64,000 nt of DNA from Paraplanobispora takensis. Lineage in GTDB: Bacteria; Actinomycetota; Actinomycetes; Streptosporangiales; Streptosporangiaceae. How positions within the stretch are numbered: the stretch's first letter is position 1; each line of letters opens with the position of its first letter. Under the pieces are notes generated by a model that saw only the letters and a program-made list of their open reading frames with translations, had not been told where the DNA came from and ran no database searches. The position numbers and the translations under genes are program-made. Of this stretch, positions 18,318-27,482 are shown one piece after another. The stretch is taken from NCBI RefSeq assembly GCF_016863195.1, contig NZ_BOOK01000002.1:86731-150730 (forward strand), in the 5' to 3' direction.

Positions 18318-18349
18318 CCGGGAGGGCCGCGAGGCCGGGGAGCCGGTGA

Positions 18350-18976
18350 TCATCCGGTGGGCGGCGGGGCGGTGATCTCACCTCCGCGCTGCCGGGGCAC
18401 GACGTCGATCACCGACCGGCACAGCGCGCTCAGCTCGTCCACCACCGCGTCGAGGGGGGCCGAGCTGCGCCGGGCCTGGGCGAGGACGAGCGCGCCCTCC
18501 AGCCCGCCCACGACGAGCACCGCCACGGACCGCGCCCGCACCCGGTCGGCCCCGTCCGCGACGAGCTTGCCGGCGATCAGGTCGCACCAGGCCTCGAACG
18601 TCGCCCCGGCGACGTCGCGGGCGGAGCGTTCGGTGCCCAGGGCCGCCGCGACGATCGGGCAGCCGACGGCGTAGTCGCCAGCCTCCAGGCCGCGGCGCCA
18701 CAGGTCGGCCAGCGCGCGCAGGGCGCCGGGCGTGTCCGAGGCGTCGAGGATCCGGGTCACCCCGGCGCTCAGGTGCTCGGCGGCGCTGCGGGTGGCCTCC
18801 TCGACGAGCTGGGCCTTGCCGTCCGGGAAGTGATGGTAGATCGAGCCGCGCGGCGCGCCGCTGTCGGCCAGCACGTCGGCGAACGAGACCGCGGCGATGC
18901 CGCGCTGACGGATCAGCTTGATCGCACTGCGGATCATCGCCGCCCGGGGACCGGCCGGATCCTGTCGTCTGGTCAT
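18350..18976 (-). CDS. TetR-family regulator
   Basis: 208 aa from ATG 18976; the open frame runs on upstream but crosses the operator and the divergent gene. HTH: MIRSAIKLIRQRGIAAVSFA then SGAPRGSIYHHFPDGKAQLV. The C-terminal half (GCPIVAAALGTERS, AWCDLIAGKL, LVVGGLEGALVLAQARRS) matches the TetR_C subfamily often annotated as LmrA/YxaF-like. It faces a thioesterase gene across a short region with a perfect palindrome, so it probably represses that gene and itself. Confidence 0.9.
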   Translation of the reverse strand: MTRRQDPAGPRAAMIRSAIKLIRQRGIAAVSFADVLADSGAPRGSIYHHFPDGKAQLVEEATRSAAEHLSAGVTRILDASDTPGALRALADLWRRGLEAGDYAVGCPIVAAALGTERSARDVAGATFEAWCDLIAGKLVADGADRVRARSVAVLVVGGLEGALVLAQARRSSAPLDAVVDELSALCRSVIDVVPRQRGGEITAPPPTG

Positions 18977-19002
18977 CCCGCTGCTCCCGGTACCTCGGCT
19001 TC

Positions 19003-19022
19003 TATGTATGTTGTCATACATA
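19003..19022. promoter_or_regulatory. Palindromic TetR operator TATGTATG-N4-CATACATA
   Basis: Eight-base arms are exact inverted repeats around TTGT. It is an AT-rich island in a GC-rich sequence, 27 bp from the TetR start and 48 bp from the divergent thioesterase start, so one site can control both promoters. Confidence 0.8.
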
Positions 19023-19069
19023 AATCCGGTATGCACTGGAAATCCCCGTCCTGCCCCCGAGGAGACAGC

Positions 19070-19891
19070 GTGATCGAGACCGACGCTCCGCCGCACCCGT
19101 TCGACGCGGCCATCGCCCTGCCCCCCGCGGTCGACGGCCGTACGACGACGCGGACCAGGCCGGAGTACGCGAACATGGTCGGCCCCTTCGGCGGCATCAC
19201 CGCCGCCACCCTCGTACAGGCCGTCCAGCAGCACCCCGACCGGCTCGGCGATCCGCTCTCCCTGACCGTCAACTACGCCGCCCCCGTCGCCGACGGCGAC
19301 TTCGACATCACCGCGCGGGTGGTGCGCAGCAACCGCACCAACCAGCACTGGACGCTGGAGCTGTCGCAGGACGGCGACGTCAAGACCACCGCCACCGCGG
19401 TGTTCGGCGTCCACCGCGACACGTGGTCGGACACCGAGGCCGGCATGCCGCCGGTGCCGCCGCCGGACGCCGTCCCCGTGCAGGAGTTCCCGGACTTCAT
19501 CGCCTGGGCCCGCAACTACGAGATGCGCTTCGTCGAGGGCGCCGTGCCCGGCCAGGACGCCGGCGAGCACCCCGACTCGACCACGACCCTGTGGGTGCGC
19601 GACGCCCCGGCCCGCCCGCTGGACTTCCCGGCCCTGGCCTCGATGTGCGACGTGTTCTACCCCCGCGTGTTCCTGCGGCGCGGCCGGTACGTGGCGGCCG
19701 GCACCGTCTCCCTGACCGTGTACTTCCACGCCGACGCCGGGGAGATCGCGGCCCACGGCGGGGACCACGTCCTGGGCACCGCGCGCACCGGCCGCTTCTC
19801 GCGCGGCTACTTCGACCAGACCGCCCGCCTGTGGGGCCGCGACGGCACCCTGCTGGCCTCCAGCCACCAGCTGGTCTACTTCAAGGACTGA
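19070..19891 (+). CDS. Acyl-CoA thioesterase, TesB-like double hotdog
   Basis: 273 aa. GTG 19070 is preferred because GAGGAG lies about six bases upstream; ATG 19030 has no such site. The N-terminal hotdog shows MVGPFGGITAATLVQAVQQH and LTVNYAAPVADGDFDITARV; the C-terminal half has SLTVYFHADAGEIAAHG and GTARTGRFSRGYFDQTARLW. This is the usual TesB/acyl-CoA thioesterase II-like family, hydrolysing acyl-CoA in the cytoplasm; the chain length is not predictable. The divergent TetR gene suggests induction by an acyl-CoA or lipophilic compound. Confidence 0.85.
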   Translation: MIETDAPPHPFDAAIALPPAVDGRTTTRTRPEYANMVGPFGGITAATLVQAVQQHPDRLGDPLSLTVNYAAPVADGDFDITARVVRSNRTNQHWTLELSQDGDVKTTATAVFGVHRDTWSDTEAGMPPVPPPDAVPVQEFPDFIAWARNYEMRFVEGAVPGQDAGEHPDSTTTLWVRDAPARPLDFPALASMCDVFYPRVFLRRGRYVAAGTVSLTVYFHADAGEIAAHGGDHVLGTARTGRFSRGYFDQTARLWGRDGTLLASSHQLVYFKD

Positions 19892-20062
19892 CCGGTCCCG
19901 GCCCGGCGCGGGGCCGGGAATAATCCGTTGCCCGCCGGTGCTGAGCGGGCCACCATGGTCACCATGTTCCGGCACGCTCGCCTCGTGACACCCGCCGCCG
20001 CGGGTGTGTCCGAGCGTGTCCGCGACGGCCTGGAGCGCTGACCTCTTCCCGTACGTCCCGAT

Positions 20063-20103
20063 GTGACCCGGCGGGGAGAGGTTGTCGGCCCGAGACGGGT
20101 CAC
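20063..20103. repeat. Inverted repeat GTGACCCG-N25-CGGGTCAC upstream of tuf
   Basis: The arms at 20063-20070 and 20096-20103 are exact inverted repeats and lie 33 bp before the tuf start. It may be an operator or a leader hairpin. The long spacer makes a simple dimer site less likely. Confidence 0.4.
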
Positions 20104-20135
20104 GACGGATCCAGGCAGACCAAGGAAGAGAACCC

Positions 20136-21302
20136 ATGGCCAAGCAGGCCTATGTGCGCAACAAGCCGCACCTCAACATCGGCACGATGGGCCACGTCGA
20201 CCACGGCAAGACCACGCTGACCGCCGCGATCACCAAGGTGCTCGCCGAGCGGGGCCAGGCCGCCTACACGCCGTTCGAGCGGATCGACCGCACCCCGGAG
20301 GAGCACCTGCGGGGCATCACGATCAACATCTCGCACGTCGAGTACGAGACCGCCACCCGCCACTACGCGCACGTGGACATGCCCGGCCACGCCGACTACG
20401 TGAAGAACATGATCACGGGAGCGGCGCAGCTCGACGGCGCGATCCTCGTCGTGTCCGCGCAGGACGGCATCATGCCGCAGACCAGGGAGCACGTGCTGCT
20501 CGCCCGGAGGGTGGGCGTCGAGCACCTGGTCGTCGCGGTCAACAAGGCCGACGGCGCCGACCCGGAGCTGACCGACCTGGTCGAGCTGGAGCTGGCGGAC
20601 CTGCTGGCCGAGCACGGCTACCGCGACGTGCCGATGGTGCGGGTGTCCGGGCTCCGGGCGCTGGAGGGCGACCCGGTGTGGACGGCGTCGATCGAGGCGC
20701 TGCTCCGGACCGTCGACGAGCACATCCCCGTGCCGGTCAGGTACGTGGACGCGCCCTTCCTGATGCCGGTGGAGAACGTGCTCACGGTGACCGGCCGGGG
20801 CACGGTCGTCACCGGCGCGATCGAGCGGGGCGCCGTGCGCGTGGGCGACACGGTGGAGGTCGTCGGCTTCGGCGACGGCTTCACCGCGGTGGTCACCGGG
20901 GTGGAGACGTTCGGCAAGACGATGGAGCGGGGCGAGGCGGGCGACAACGCCGCCGTCCTGCTGCGCGGGGTCAAGCGGGAGCAGGTACGGCGCGGCATGG
21001 TGCTGGCGGCCCCGCTGAGCCGGCGCGCCCACCGGTCGTTCACCGCCCGGCTGTACCTCCTCACGGCCGGGGAGGGCGGACGGCGGCGGCCGATCGCCTC
21101 CGGGTACCGGCCGCAGTTCTACCTGCGCACCACCGACGTGCCGGGTGAGCTGACCCTGCCCTCGCCCGCGCAGCCCGGCGAGACCGTGGAGGTCTCGGTG
21201 GAGCTGGGCAGGGCGGTGGCGGTCGAGCCGGGCCTCGGCTTCGCGATCCGCGAGGGCGGGCTCACGGTCGGCGCGGGCACGGTCCTCACCGTGGCCGGCT
21301 GA
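20136..21302 (+). CDS. tuf3: Divergent elongation factor Tu (tuf3-like)
   Basis: 388 aa, against ~397 for the housekeeping protein. ATG 20136 is preceded by AAGGAAGAG. GTPase motifs are GHVDHGKTT (19-27), DMPGH (81-85, usual form DCPGH), NKAD (136-139, usual NKCD) and SGL (171-173, usual SAL); His85 is kept. Domains 2 and 3 are complete, ending in [15 protein letters not shown]. Switch I is altered, with [20 protein letters not shown] in place of DNAPEEKARGITI-type sequence. It stands alone, not in the str operon. Streptomyces and Planobispora carry a divergent tuf3 of unclear role, linked to stress or elfamycin tolerance; this looks like that gene. Confidence 0.88.
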   Translation: MAKQAYVRNKPHLNIGTMGHVDHGKTTLTAAITKVLAERGQAAYTPFERIDRTPEEHLRGITINISHVEYETATRHYAHVDMPGHADYVKNMITGAAQLDGAILVVSAQDGIMPQTREHVLLARRVGVEHLVVAVNKADGADPELTDLVELELADLLAEHGYRDVPMVRVSGLRALEGDPVWTASIEALLRTVDEHIPVPVRYVDAPFLMPVENVLTVTGRGTVVTGAIERGAVRVGDTVEVVGFGDGFTAVVTGVETFGKTMERGEAGDNAAVLLRGVKREQVRRGMVLAAPLSRRAHRSFTARLYLLTAGEGGRRRPIASGYRPQFYLRTTDVPGELTLPSPAQPGETVEVSVELGRAVAVEPGLGFAIREGGLTVGAGTVLTVAG

Positions 21303-21315
21303 CCGCCCGCCGCCG

Positions 21316-21351
21316 GGCCGCGCGGGACGGACCCACCCGTCCCGCGCGGCC
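21316..21351. terminator. Bidirectional hairpin terminator between tuf and the expansin gene
   Basis: GGCCGCGCGGGACGG (21316-21330) and CCGTCCCGCGCGGCC (21337-21351) are a perfect 15-bp stem with a six-base loop, 14 bp after the tuf stop and 32 bp after the stop of the convergent expansin gene. There is no U tract, which is common in actinobacteria. Confidence 0.8.
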
Positions 21352-21383
21352 GTCCGGTGTCCCCGGCGGCAGGCCTGGCGGTG

Positions 21384-22100
21384 TCAGTACATCTTCACGG
21401 TGGTGCGCTGGACGACGCCGGCGGCCAGGCGGACGCGCGTGGCCGTGGCCCGGTGGCCGCGGATGTCGGTGACCCGCACGGTGAACGGGCCCCGGCCCAT
21501 GCCGGACTCGGCGATCCAGTAGTTGTAGTCGGCCCTGGCCAGCCTGCGCCACGCGCCGCCGGCGGCCCTCACCTCGACCGAGGCGAGCGGGTTGCCGTGG
21601 TCGGCGACCAGCAGGGCCAGCCACCACCGCGACGACCCCTCCTTGACGCGGAAGGAGAGCGGCCTGCCGACCCGCGGGTCGCGGACCGGGCGGTAGGTGA
21701 CCCCCGCCGTGCCCTTGCCGGGATCCGCGATGCGGGCGAAGGCCGTACGGCTCAGGTCGATGTGTCCCGCCGGGCACTCCGGGCACCGGTCGACGACCTT
21801 GACCCGGACGCCGCCCCTGGGCCCGGTGACGTTCAGATAGCCGCCGCAGGCGCCCGCGGCGGCGTACTCGCGGGGGGAGAGCGCGACGTAGAGGTCGTCG
21901 GCCGGGTTCGAGGGATAGGAGCAGTTGCCGCTCCCGGACCGCAGCCGGTAGAAGGTCGCCTTCCCCTTGACCGCTCCGGCTCCGGCCGCCTTCACCGCCG
22001 CGGTGTCCTGTCCGTCCCGGGCGGACCGGGCCAGGGCCTGGGCGGGCAGGAGCGAGCTCGCGGCGAGCACGGCTGCGAGAACGGCGGGCAGGCGTCGCAT
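21384..22100 (-). CDS. Bacterial expansin (DPBB domain plus CBM63-like domain), secreted
   Basis: 238 aa from ATG 22100, chosen over ATG 22115 because GAGAGGA lies seven bases before it. The signal peptide ends near AQALARSA. The first mature domain is a double-psi beta-barrel: ATFYRLRSGSGNCSYPSNP, GGYLNVTGPRGGVRVKVVDR followed by CPECPAGHIDLS, where the Asp of VVDRC and the HIDLS block are typical of EXLX1. The second domain (RVKEGSSRWWLALLVADHGN, YNYWIAESGMGRGPFTVRV) carries the aromatic residues of the CBM63 cellulose-binding face. Expansins loosen plant cell walls without hydrolysis, which fits the pectate lyase in the same window. Confidence 0.88.
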   Translation of the reverse strand: MRRLPAVLAAVLAASSLLPAQALARSARDGQDTAAVKAAGAGAVKGKATFYRLRSGSGNCSYPSNPADDLYVALSPREYAAAGACGGYLNVTGPRGGVRVKVVDRCPECPAGHIDLSRTAFARIADPGKGTAGVTYRPVRDPRVGRPLSFRVKEGSSRWWLALLVADHGNPLASVEVRAAGGAWRRLARADYNYWIAESGMGRGPFTVRVTDIRGHRATATRVRLAAGVVQRTTVKMY

Positions 22101-22341
22101 CGGGGGTCCTCTCATGGGGGATGGATGCGACAGTAGCGGAGCTGATCTACCTCAGCCGGACAGCGCACCAGATGTCAGGACGTGCGGTCCGGGGCAGACG
22201 GCCGCGGCCGGCGGTGCTCGTCGAGGTCCGGGAGCTGTACATGCACTGCGCGAAGGCGTTCGCGCGCTCGTCGTTGCGGGATCCCGGGACCTGGCCGCAC
22301 CGACGTCGGTGATCATGGCAGGATCTTGCAATAACCTGTCA

Positions 22342-22370
22342 TTGCCGACAGCCGGCTCCCGCCCGATAGT
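22342..22370 (+). promoter_or_regulatory. Promoter of the GlxA-type regulator, probably leaderless
   Basis: TTGCCG (22342-22347) and GATAGT (22365-22370) are spaced by 17 bases. The expected start of transcription, about seven bases on, coincides with the ATG at 22377, and there is no Shine-Dalgarno site. A leaderless mRNA is therefore likely. Confidence 0.5.
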
Positions 22371-22376
22371 TGAGAC

Positions 22377-23381
22377 ATGAGCGCCTGCCCCACCCCTCCC
22401 CACGTCGTCGTGATCGCGATGTTCCCCGGAGTCGACACGCTGGACGTGACCGGCCCGGCCGAGGTCTTCGCGATGGCCGGCCAGTTCCTGGGCGGGCGGC
22501 GCGCCGGTTACGAGGTGCGGCTGGCCGGTGAGCGGCGCGGCCCGGTGCCGACCTTCTCGGGGGTACGGCTCTGCGTGGAGGAGGTGTTCGCCGAGCAGCG
22601 CCGGGCGATCGACACGCTGCTGGTGCCGGGGCGGATGCTGATCGGCCCGGGAGGGCCGGTCCCGCAGGTCGACCCGGGCGTGGTGACCTGGCTGCGCGAG
22701 GTGGGCCCCGGAGCCGGCCGGGTGGCGTCGGTGTGCGCGGGCGCGCACATCACCGCGGCCGCCGGGCTGCTGGACGGGCACCGCGCCACCACGCACTGGG
22801 CGACCGTCGGACGGCTCGCCGCCGACCATCCCGAGGTCCGGGTCGAGTCCGATCCCATCTTCGTCCGCTCGGGCCGGATGTGGACCAGCGCCGGCATCAC
22901 CTCCTCGATGGACCTGGCCCTGGCGCTGGTCGCCGAGGACCACGGTGACCAGGTCGCCCTCGACGTCGCCCGCGCGATGGTCATGTACCTGCAGCGGCCC
23001 GGCGGGCAGAGCCAGTTCAGCGTGCCGCTGGCGCAGCACCCCGGCGGCCGCGACGACATCCGCGACCTGCGGCTGTGGATCGGCGAGCACCTGGACGCCG
23101 ACCTGTCGGTGCCCGCGCTGGCGGCCCGGACGGCGATGAGCGAGCGGACCTTCGCCCGGGTCTTCCACGCCGAGACCGGCAGCACGCCGGGCGCGTTCGT
23201 CGAGAGCATGCGGCTGGAGGCCGCGCGCCGGCTGCTGGAGCGCACCGGCCGCCTGCCGTCCGACATCGCCAGGGCGTGCGGGTTCCGTTCGGTGGAGACC
23301 CTGCACCGGGTCTTCCGCGACCGGCTGGGCACCACGCCCGGCGAGTACCGCAGCAGGTTCCGCACCACCGTCCCCGGCTGA
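22377..23381 (+). CDS. GlxA-family transcriptional regulator (DJ-1/PfpI domain + AraC HTH)
   Basis: 334 aa. The N-terminal DJ-1/PfpI-like domain spans residues ~8-190, with MFPGVDTLDVTGPAEVFAMA and the nucleophile-elbow segment VASVCAGAHITAAAGLLDGH followed by RATTHW. The AraC domain (~215-325) has two HTH motifs: LSVPALAARTAMSERTFARV and LPSDIARACGFRSVETLHRV. The metallo-hydrolase gene follows after 157 bp on the same strand and may be its target. The ligand is unknown. Confidence 0.9.
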   Translation: MSACPTPPHVVVIAMFPGVDTLDVTGPAEVFAMAGQFLGGRRAGYEVRLAGERRGPVPTFSGVRLCVEEVFAEQRRAIDTLLVPGRMLIGPGGPVPQVDPGVVTWLREVGPGAGRVASVCAGAHITAAAGLLDGHRATTHWATVGRLAADHPEVRVESDPIFVRSGRMWTSAGITSSMDLALALVAEDHGDQVALDVARAMVMYLQRPGGQSQFSVPLAQHPGGRDDIRDLRLWIGEHLDADLSVPALAARTAMSERTFARVFHAETGSTPGAFVESMRLEAARRLLERTGRLPSDIARACGFRSVETLHRVFRDRLGTTPGEYRSRFRTTVPG

Positions 23382-23538
23382 TCCCCGGGCGCACGCTCAG
23401 GCGCACGCCGGTCGTACCGGCGTGCCCGGCCGTACCCCACCCGTCCCGCAACCGGGCCGCGTCCGCGGCGCCGGTCGATCCCGCGCGTCCCGGCACGGTA
23501 CGCGCGCCCCGAAAAGAACGAAAGCGAAAGAGAGCGAC

Positions 23539-24291
23539 ATGAAGGTCACCGTCACGCACATCGGCACCGCGACCGTCCTGCTGGAGATCGGCGGGCTGCG
23601 CCTGCTCACCGACCCCGTCTTCGACCCGGCTCCGGCCGAGTTCGACTACGGTCCCGTCGTCCTGCGCAGCACCGAGGGCCCGGCGATCGAGGCCGGGGAC
23701 CTGCCGCCGGTCGACGCCGTCCTGCTGAGCCACGACGAGCACTACGACAACCTGGACACCGTCGGCCGCACGCTGCTCGACGGGCGTCCGGTGCTGACCA
23801 CCGTCAGCGGCGCCGGGCGCCTCGGCGGCGGCGCCGTCGGCCTGGAGCCGTGGGCCACCCGCGAGCTGACCGTCGGCGGCACGACCCTGCGGGTCACCGG
23901 CACCCCCGGCGTGCACGGCCCCTTCGGGGACGTCACCGGCTTCGTCGTCGAAGAGCCCGGGAACGACGAAGCCCTCTACATCTCCGGCGACACCGTCTAC
24001 TTCGACGAACTCGACGAGATCGGCCGCCGGTTCACCGTCGGCACCGCGCTGCTGCACCTGGGGGCCCCGCGCATCCAGAACTTCGGCGGCGGCGAGCTGA
24101 TCTGCATGGACGGCGCGCAGGGCGCGGCGCTCACCCGCTCGCTGGGGGCCCGCAGGGTCTGCCCGATCCACTACACCTCCTGGGAGCACTTCACCGAGGA
24201 CCGCGACCAGGTCACCGCGTCCTTCGCCGCCGCGGGCCTCGCCGGGCGCCTCCACTGGCTCACCCCCGGCGTCACCGAGATCCTCGACTGA
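23539..24291 (+). CDS. Metallo-beta-lactamase-fold hydrolase, UlaG-like
   Basis: 250 aa from ATG 23539. The fold starts with VTHIGTATVLLEIGGLRLLT and has the metal motif LLSHDEHYDNLD, in which the usual His-x-His-x-Asp-His is reduced (SHDEHYDN): the second His is Glu and the last His is Asn. TPGVHGPF, YISGDTVYF and PIHYTSWEHF supply the later metal ligands. UlaG-type enzymes hydrolyse lactones or similar substrates in the cytoplasm. The altered metal box may change metal use or specificity. Confidence 0.85.
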   Translation: MKVTVTHIGTATVLLEIGGLRLLTDPVFDPAPAEFDYGPVVLRSTEGPAIEAGDLPPVDAVLLSHDEHYDNLDTVGRTLLDGRPVLTTVSGAGRLGGGAVGLEPWATRELTVGGTTLRVTGTPGVHGPFGDVTGFVVEEPGNDEALYISGDTVYFDELDEIGRRFTVGTALLHLGAPRIQNFGGGELICMDGAQGAALTRSLGARRVCPIHYTSWEHFTEDRDQVTASFAAAGLAGRLHWLTPGVTEILD

Positions 24292-24361
24292 GCCGTCCCT
24301 CTCGTCCGGGACAGGACCCTCCGAGGAGGATTGTCACCCCGCGTCACTACGCTCGGCGCCC

Positions 24362-24910
24362 GTGAACGATAGGTATCCGCCCACCGGCGCCGCCGTGTTC
24401 GTCGACGGGACCGGCCGGCGCAGGCGGCTTCTGAGAGTGGCGGGAGGCGTCGTCGGCACGCTGGGGTTCGCCCTGGTGGTGACCATGGTGGCCGGGTTGT
24501 TCGCACCGACTCCGCTCCCGGAGGCCGACTGGCCCGAGGGTGCCTCCACGCGGCCCGCCGTCCACCCCGCTCCGGGCGGGCCCACGCGGACGGCCCAGCG
24601 CACCCCCCGCCCCGACGCCGCGCAGACGCCCACCGGGGAACGCCCGGCGCGGGCGGTCTCCCGGACCCCGCAGGCCCCGGCCTTCCCCCGGCCCGGGGCG
24701 ACGGCCTCGCGGGAGCGCTCCGACCGGCCGTCTCCGTCGCCCGGACGGACCTCCCCGGCCGGGGAGCCGGAGTCTCCCTCCCCGGAGCCGGGGGAGGAGG
24801 GGCAGACCGGCACGGACGGGCCCGCCCCCGAACTCGCCGGGTCCCCGGAGGGGACCATGCCCGGCCAGGACGCCCAGGACATCGGCACGGACGTCGGGAC
24901 AGGAGGGTGA
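24362..24910 (+). CDS. matA: MatA-like single-pass membrane protein
   Basis: 182 aa from GTG 24362, ending in a GTGA overlap with matB. One membrane helix ([20 protein letters not shown], residues ~25-44) follows a basic cytoplasmic segment. The rest is a Pro/Thr/Ser/Glu-rich, probably disordered, external region. In Streptomyces, matA sits directly before matB and is needed for mycelial aggregation. I assign the name from position, size and topology, not from recognised residues. Confidence 0.65.
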   Translation: MNDRYPPTGAAVFVDGTGRRRRLLRVAGGVVGTLGFALVVTMVAGLFAPTPLPEADWPEGASTRPAVHPAPGGPTRTAQRTPRPDAAQTPTGERPARAVSRTPQAPAFPRPGATASRERSDRPSPSPGRTSPAGEPESPSPEPGEEGQTGTDGPAPELAGSPEGTMPGQDAQDIGTDVGTGG

Positions 24911-27234
24911 CCCGGCGCGAAAGGCGGCGGGCACGGACGGTGCCACCGGGTCCGGACGGCACGGTGAGGCGTGCCGCCGTCCCGCCGCCCGGGCCTGGCC
25001 GTGCGGCGGGGCGTGGGGACGGTGACGGCCCGTCGTCCGGGTCAGGTCGTACGGCGGGGCGCGGGGGTGGCGCCGGGAGGAGGTCCGCGGTCCGGCGGCG
25101 GCGCCGGTCGCAGGTCGATCCGCGCGGGCACTGGCTGCTGGTCGCGGCCGTCATGGTCCTGACTGCGGGGGCACTGCTGCTCAACGCCTACGTCGCCGAC
25201 GTGACGGGCGGGACGGGCGGGGCGCTCGCCGCCCAGCCGCCGCCGGGCCGGCCCGCCGCCGAACCGTTGTCGGACGGAGCCGCCGCCGGACTCGAGCGGG
25301 TACGGCGCGGCGGACCCGTGCTCGGCCCGGCCGGCCGCGCGTGGACCGGCGCCCGGCTCCCGGCCCGTACGGTGGCGCTCACCTTCGAGGACGGCCCGGA
25401 CCCCCGGTGGACGCCGCGGATCCTCGACGCCCTGGCCGAGCACGGCGCCAAGGCGACCTTCTTCGCCGTCGGCGCCAGGATCGCCGAGCATCCCGAGCTG
25501 GCCCGGCGGATCGTCGCCGAGGGGCACGAGATCGGCAACCACACCTACGTGCACGCCGACCTCGCCGCCGCGTCCGCCTGGCGGCTCCGGCTGGAGCTGT
25601 CGCTGACCCAGAAGGCGCTGGCCGGCGCCGCGGGCGTGCACACCCGCCTGGCGCGCCCGCCGTACTCCTCCGCCCCGCCCGCCCTCACCGGCGCCGAGCT
25701 GGAGGTGCTGCGCTCGGTGAGCGCGCAGGGCTATCTCCTCGCGCTCGGCGACCTGGACGCCACAGACCCGGCCGAGCTGGGAAGCGGGCGGATCGCCCGT
25801 CTGGCCTCCTCGCGCAGGAGCGCGGTGGTCATGATGCGCGGTTCCGGAGACGACCCCGGGCGGACGGTCGAGGAGGTGGACCTGCTGCTCACCCGGCTGG
25901 CCGGGCGCGGGTACCGGGTGACGACGCTCACCTCGGCGCTCGGCGTGCCCGGGGCCCATACTCCGGCCGGGCACACCGACCGTTTCGTCGGCTCCGGGCT
26001 GATCCTCCTGCAGCGCTCGGCCGCCGTCTTCGCCGCGGCGATGTCGTGGATCATGGCCGTCGCCGCGGCGCTCACCCTGCTGCGTCTGGTGGGCTTCCTC
26101 GTCCTGGCCCGGGTGCACACCCGCCGTGTGCGGGGCCGCGCGAGAGAGATCCGGCAGGGCCCGGCGCACGCCGTGCCGCCCGGCGTCACCGTGATCGTCC
26201 CCGCCTACAACGAGGAGGCCGGGATCGAGGCCACCGTGCGCTCGCTGGTGGCCACCGGCTATCCCGGCGCGCTGGAGGTCATCGTCGTCGACGACGGCTC
26301 CGACGACGGCACCGCGGCCGTCGTCTCCGCGCTCGGCCTGCCGGGGGTGCGGATGATCCGGCGGCCCAACGGCGGCAAGGCCGCGGCGCTGAACACCGGT
26401 GTCGCGCACGCCTCGTACGAGATCATCGTCATGGTGGACGGCGACACGGTCTTCGAGCCCGCCACCATCGGCAACCTCGTCCGGCCGCTGGCCGACCCGG
26501 CCGTGGGCGCGGTCAGCGGCAACACCAAGGTGGGCAACCGGGGCGGCATGATCGGGCGCTGGCAGCACATCGAGTACGTCATCGGCTTCAACCTCGACCG
26601 CCGCGCCTTCGACCTGCTGGCGTGCATGCCGACCGTGCCGGGGGCGATCGGCGCCTTCCGGCGCTCGGCGCTGCGGGCGGCCGGAGGGCTGAGCGGTGAC
26701 ACCCTGGCCGAGGACACCGACCTGACCATGGCCCTGTGCCGGGGCGGCTGGCGGGTGGTCTACGCCGAGGACGCGATCGCCTGGACCGAGGCGCCGGCCT
26801 CGCTCGGGCAGATGTGGCGTCAGCGCTACCGGTGGTGCTACGGCACGTTGCAGTCGATGTGGAAGCACCGTCGCGCGGTCGTGGAGCCGGGACCGTTCGG
26901 CCGCCGGTGCCTGGGCTATCTGGTCCTGTTCCACGTGGCGCTGCCGCTGCTCGCGCCGGTCGTGGACGTCATGGCCGTCTACGGCGCGGTGACGGGCGAC
27001 CCGCTGCCGGCGCTCGCCGTCTGGGCGGGCATCGGGCTGCTCCAGGCGTTCGGCGGCTGGTACGCGCTGCGGCTGGACCGCGAACCGGCCTCGGTGCTGT
27101 GGGTGCTGCCCCTGCAGCAGCTGTTCTACCGGCAGCTCATGTACCTGGTGGTCATCCAGTCGGTGGCGACCGCCGTGCTCGGGGCGCGCCTGCCCTGGCA
27201 GACGATCCGCCGGGAGGGCGTCTTCGCCGCCTGA
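24907..27234 (+). CDS. matB: MatB-like bifunctional polysaccharide deacetylase / GT2 polysaccharide synthase
   Basis: 775 aa from GTG 24907. A basic N terminus and a membrane helix (~76-95) precede a NodB deacetylase domain: TFEDGPDP (159-166), HTYVH (212-216) and ARPPYSS. The usual TFDDG has become TFEDG, so the catalytic base Asp is Glu161. A second helix leads to a GT2 synthase domain with [35 protein letters not shown] and QRYRWCYG, all processive-synthase motifs, then C-terminal helices. MatB makes and N-deacetylates a beta-1,6-GlcNAc-type matrix polysaccharide that glues hyphae and cells to surfaces. Confidence 0.88.
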   Translation: MTRRERRRARTVPPGPDGTVRRAAVPPPGPGRAAGRGDGDGPSSGSGRTAGRGGGAGRRSAVRRRRRSQVDPRGHWLLVAAVMVLTAGALLLNAYVADVTGGTGGALAAQPPPGRPAAEPLSDGAAAGLERVRRGGPVLGPAGRAWTGARLPARTVALTFEDGPDPRWTPRILDALAEHGAKATFFAVGARIAEHPELARRIVAEGHEIGNHTYVHADLAAASAWRLRLELSLTQKALAGAAGVHTRLARPPYSSAPPALTGAELEVLRSVSAQGYLLALGDLDATDPAELGSGRIARLASSRRSAVVMMRGSGDDPGRTVEEVDLLLTRLAGRGYRVTTLTSALGVPGAHTPAGHTDRFVGSGLILLQRSAAVFAAAMSWIMAVAAALTLLRLVGFLVLARVHTRRVRGRAREIRQGPAHAVPPGVTVIVPAYNEEAGIEATVRSLVATGYPGALEVIVVDDGSDDGTAAVVSALGLPGVRMIRRPNGGKAAALNTGVAHASYEIIVMVDGDTVFEPATIGNLVRPLADPAVGAVSGNTKVGNRGGMIGRWQHIEYVIGFNLDRRAFDLLACMPTVPGAIGAFRRSALRAAGGLSGDTLAEDTDLTMALCRGGWRVVYAEDAIAWTEAPASLGQMWRQRYRWCYGTLQSMWKHRRAVVEPGPFGRRCLGYLVLFHVALPLLAPVVDVMAVYGAVTGDPLPALAVWAGIGLLQAFGGWYALRLDREPASVLWVLPLQQLFYRQLMYLVVIQSVATAVLGARLPWQTIRREGVFAA

Positions 27235-27251
27235 TCGCGTCGCGGGCGGGG

Positions 27252-27295
27252 ACGGACCTTGGCCAACGCCGGGACTGGCGATGGCCAAGGTCCGT
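27252..27295. terminator. Long hairpin terminator after matB
   Basis: ACGGACCTTGGCCA (27252-27265) and TGGCCAAGGTCCGT (27282-27295) are exact 14-bp inverted repeats. After one mismatch the stem continues for several more pairs (CGCC with GGCG). It lies 17 bp behind the matB stop. Confidence 0.8.
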
Positions 27296-27360
27296 TATGG
27301 CAGCGGAACAGCATGCCCGTCCCCGGTCGCGGTGATTGATCCAATGAGATGCCGCCCGCC

Positions 27361-27396
27361 CCGGCCACGCCGTGCCGACCGGCCACGCCGTGCCGA
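27361..27396. repeat. Tandem repeat, 2 x 18 bp
   Basis: CCGGCCACGCCGTGCCGA occurs twice in direct succession in the leader of the OmpA-domain gene. No function is evident. Confidence 0.7.
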
Positions 27397-27482
27397 CCGG
27401 CCGCACCGGCCGTCGCGGCGGCACGTGATCAACCGGCAGGCCGCCCACGCACAGGAGGCGGCCGATCCCATCGGGGAGGACC

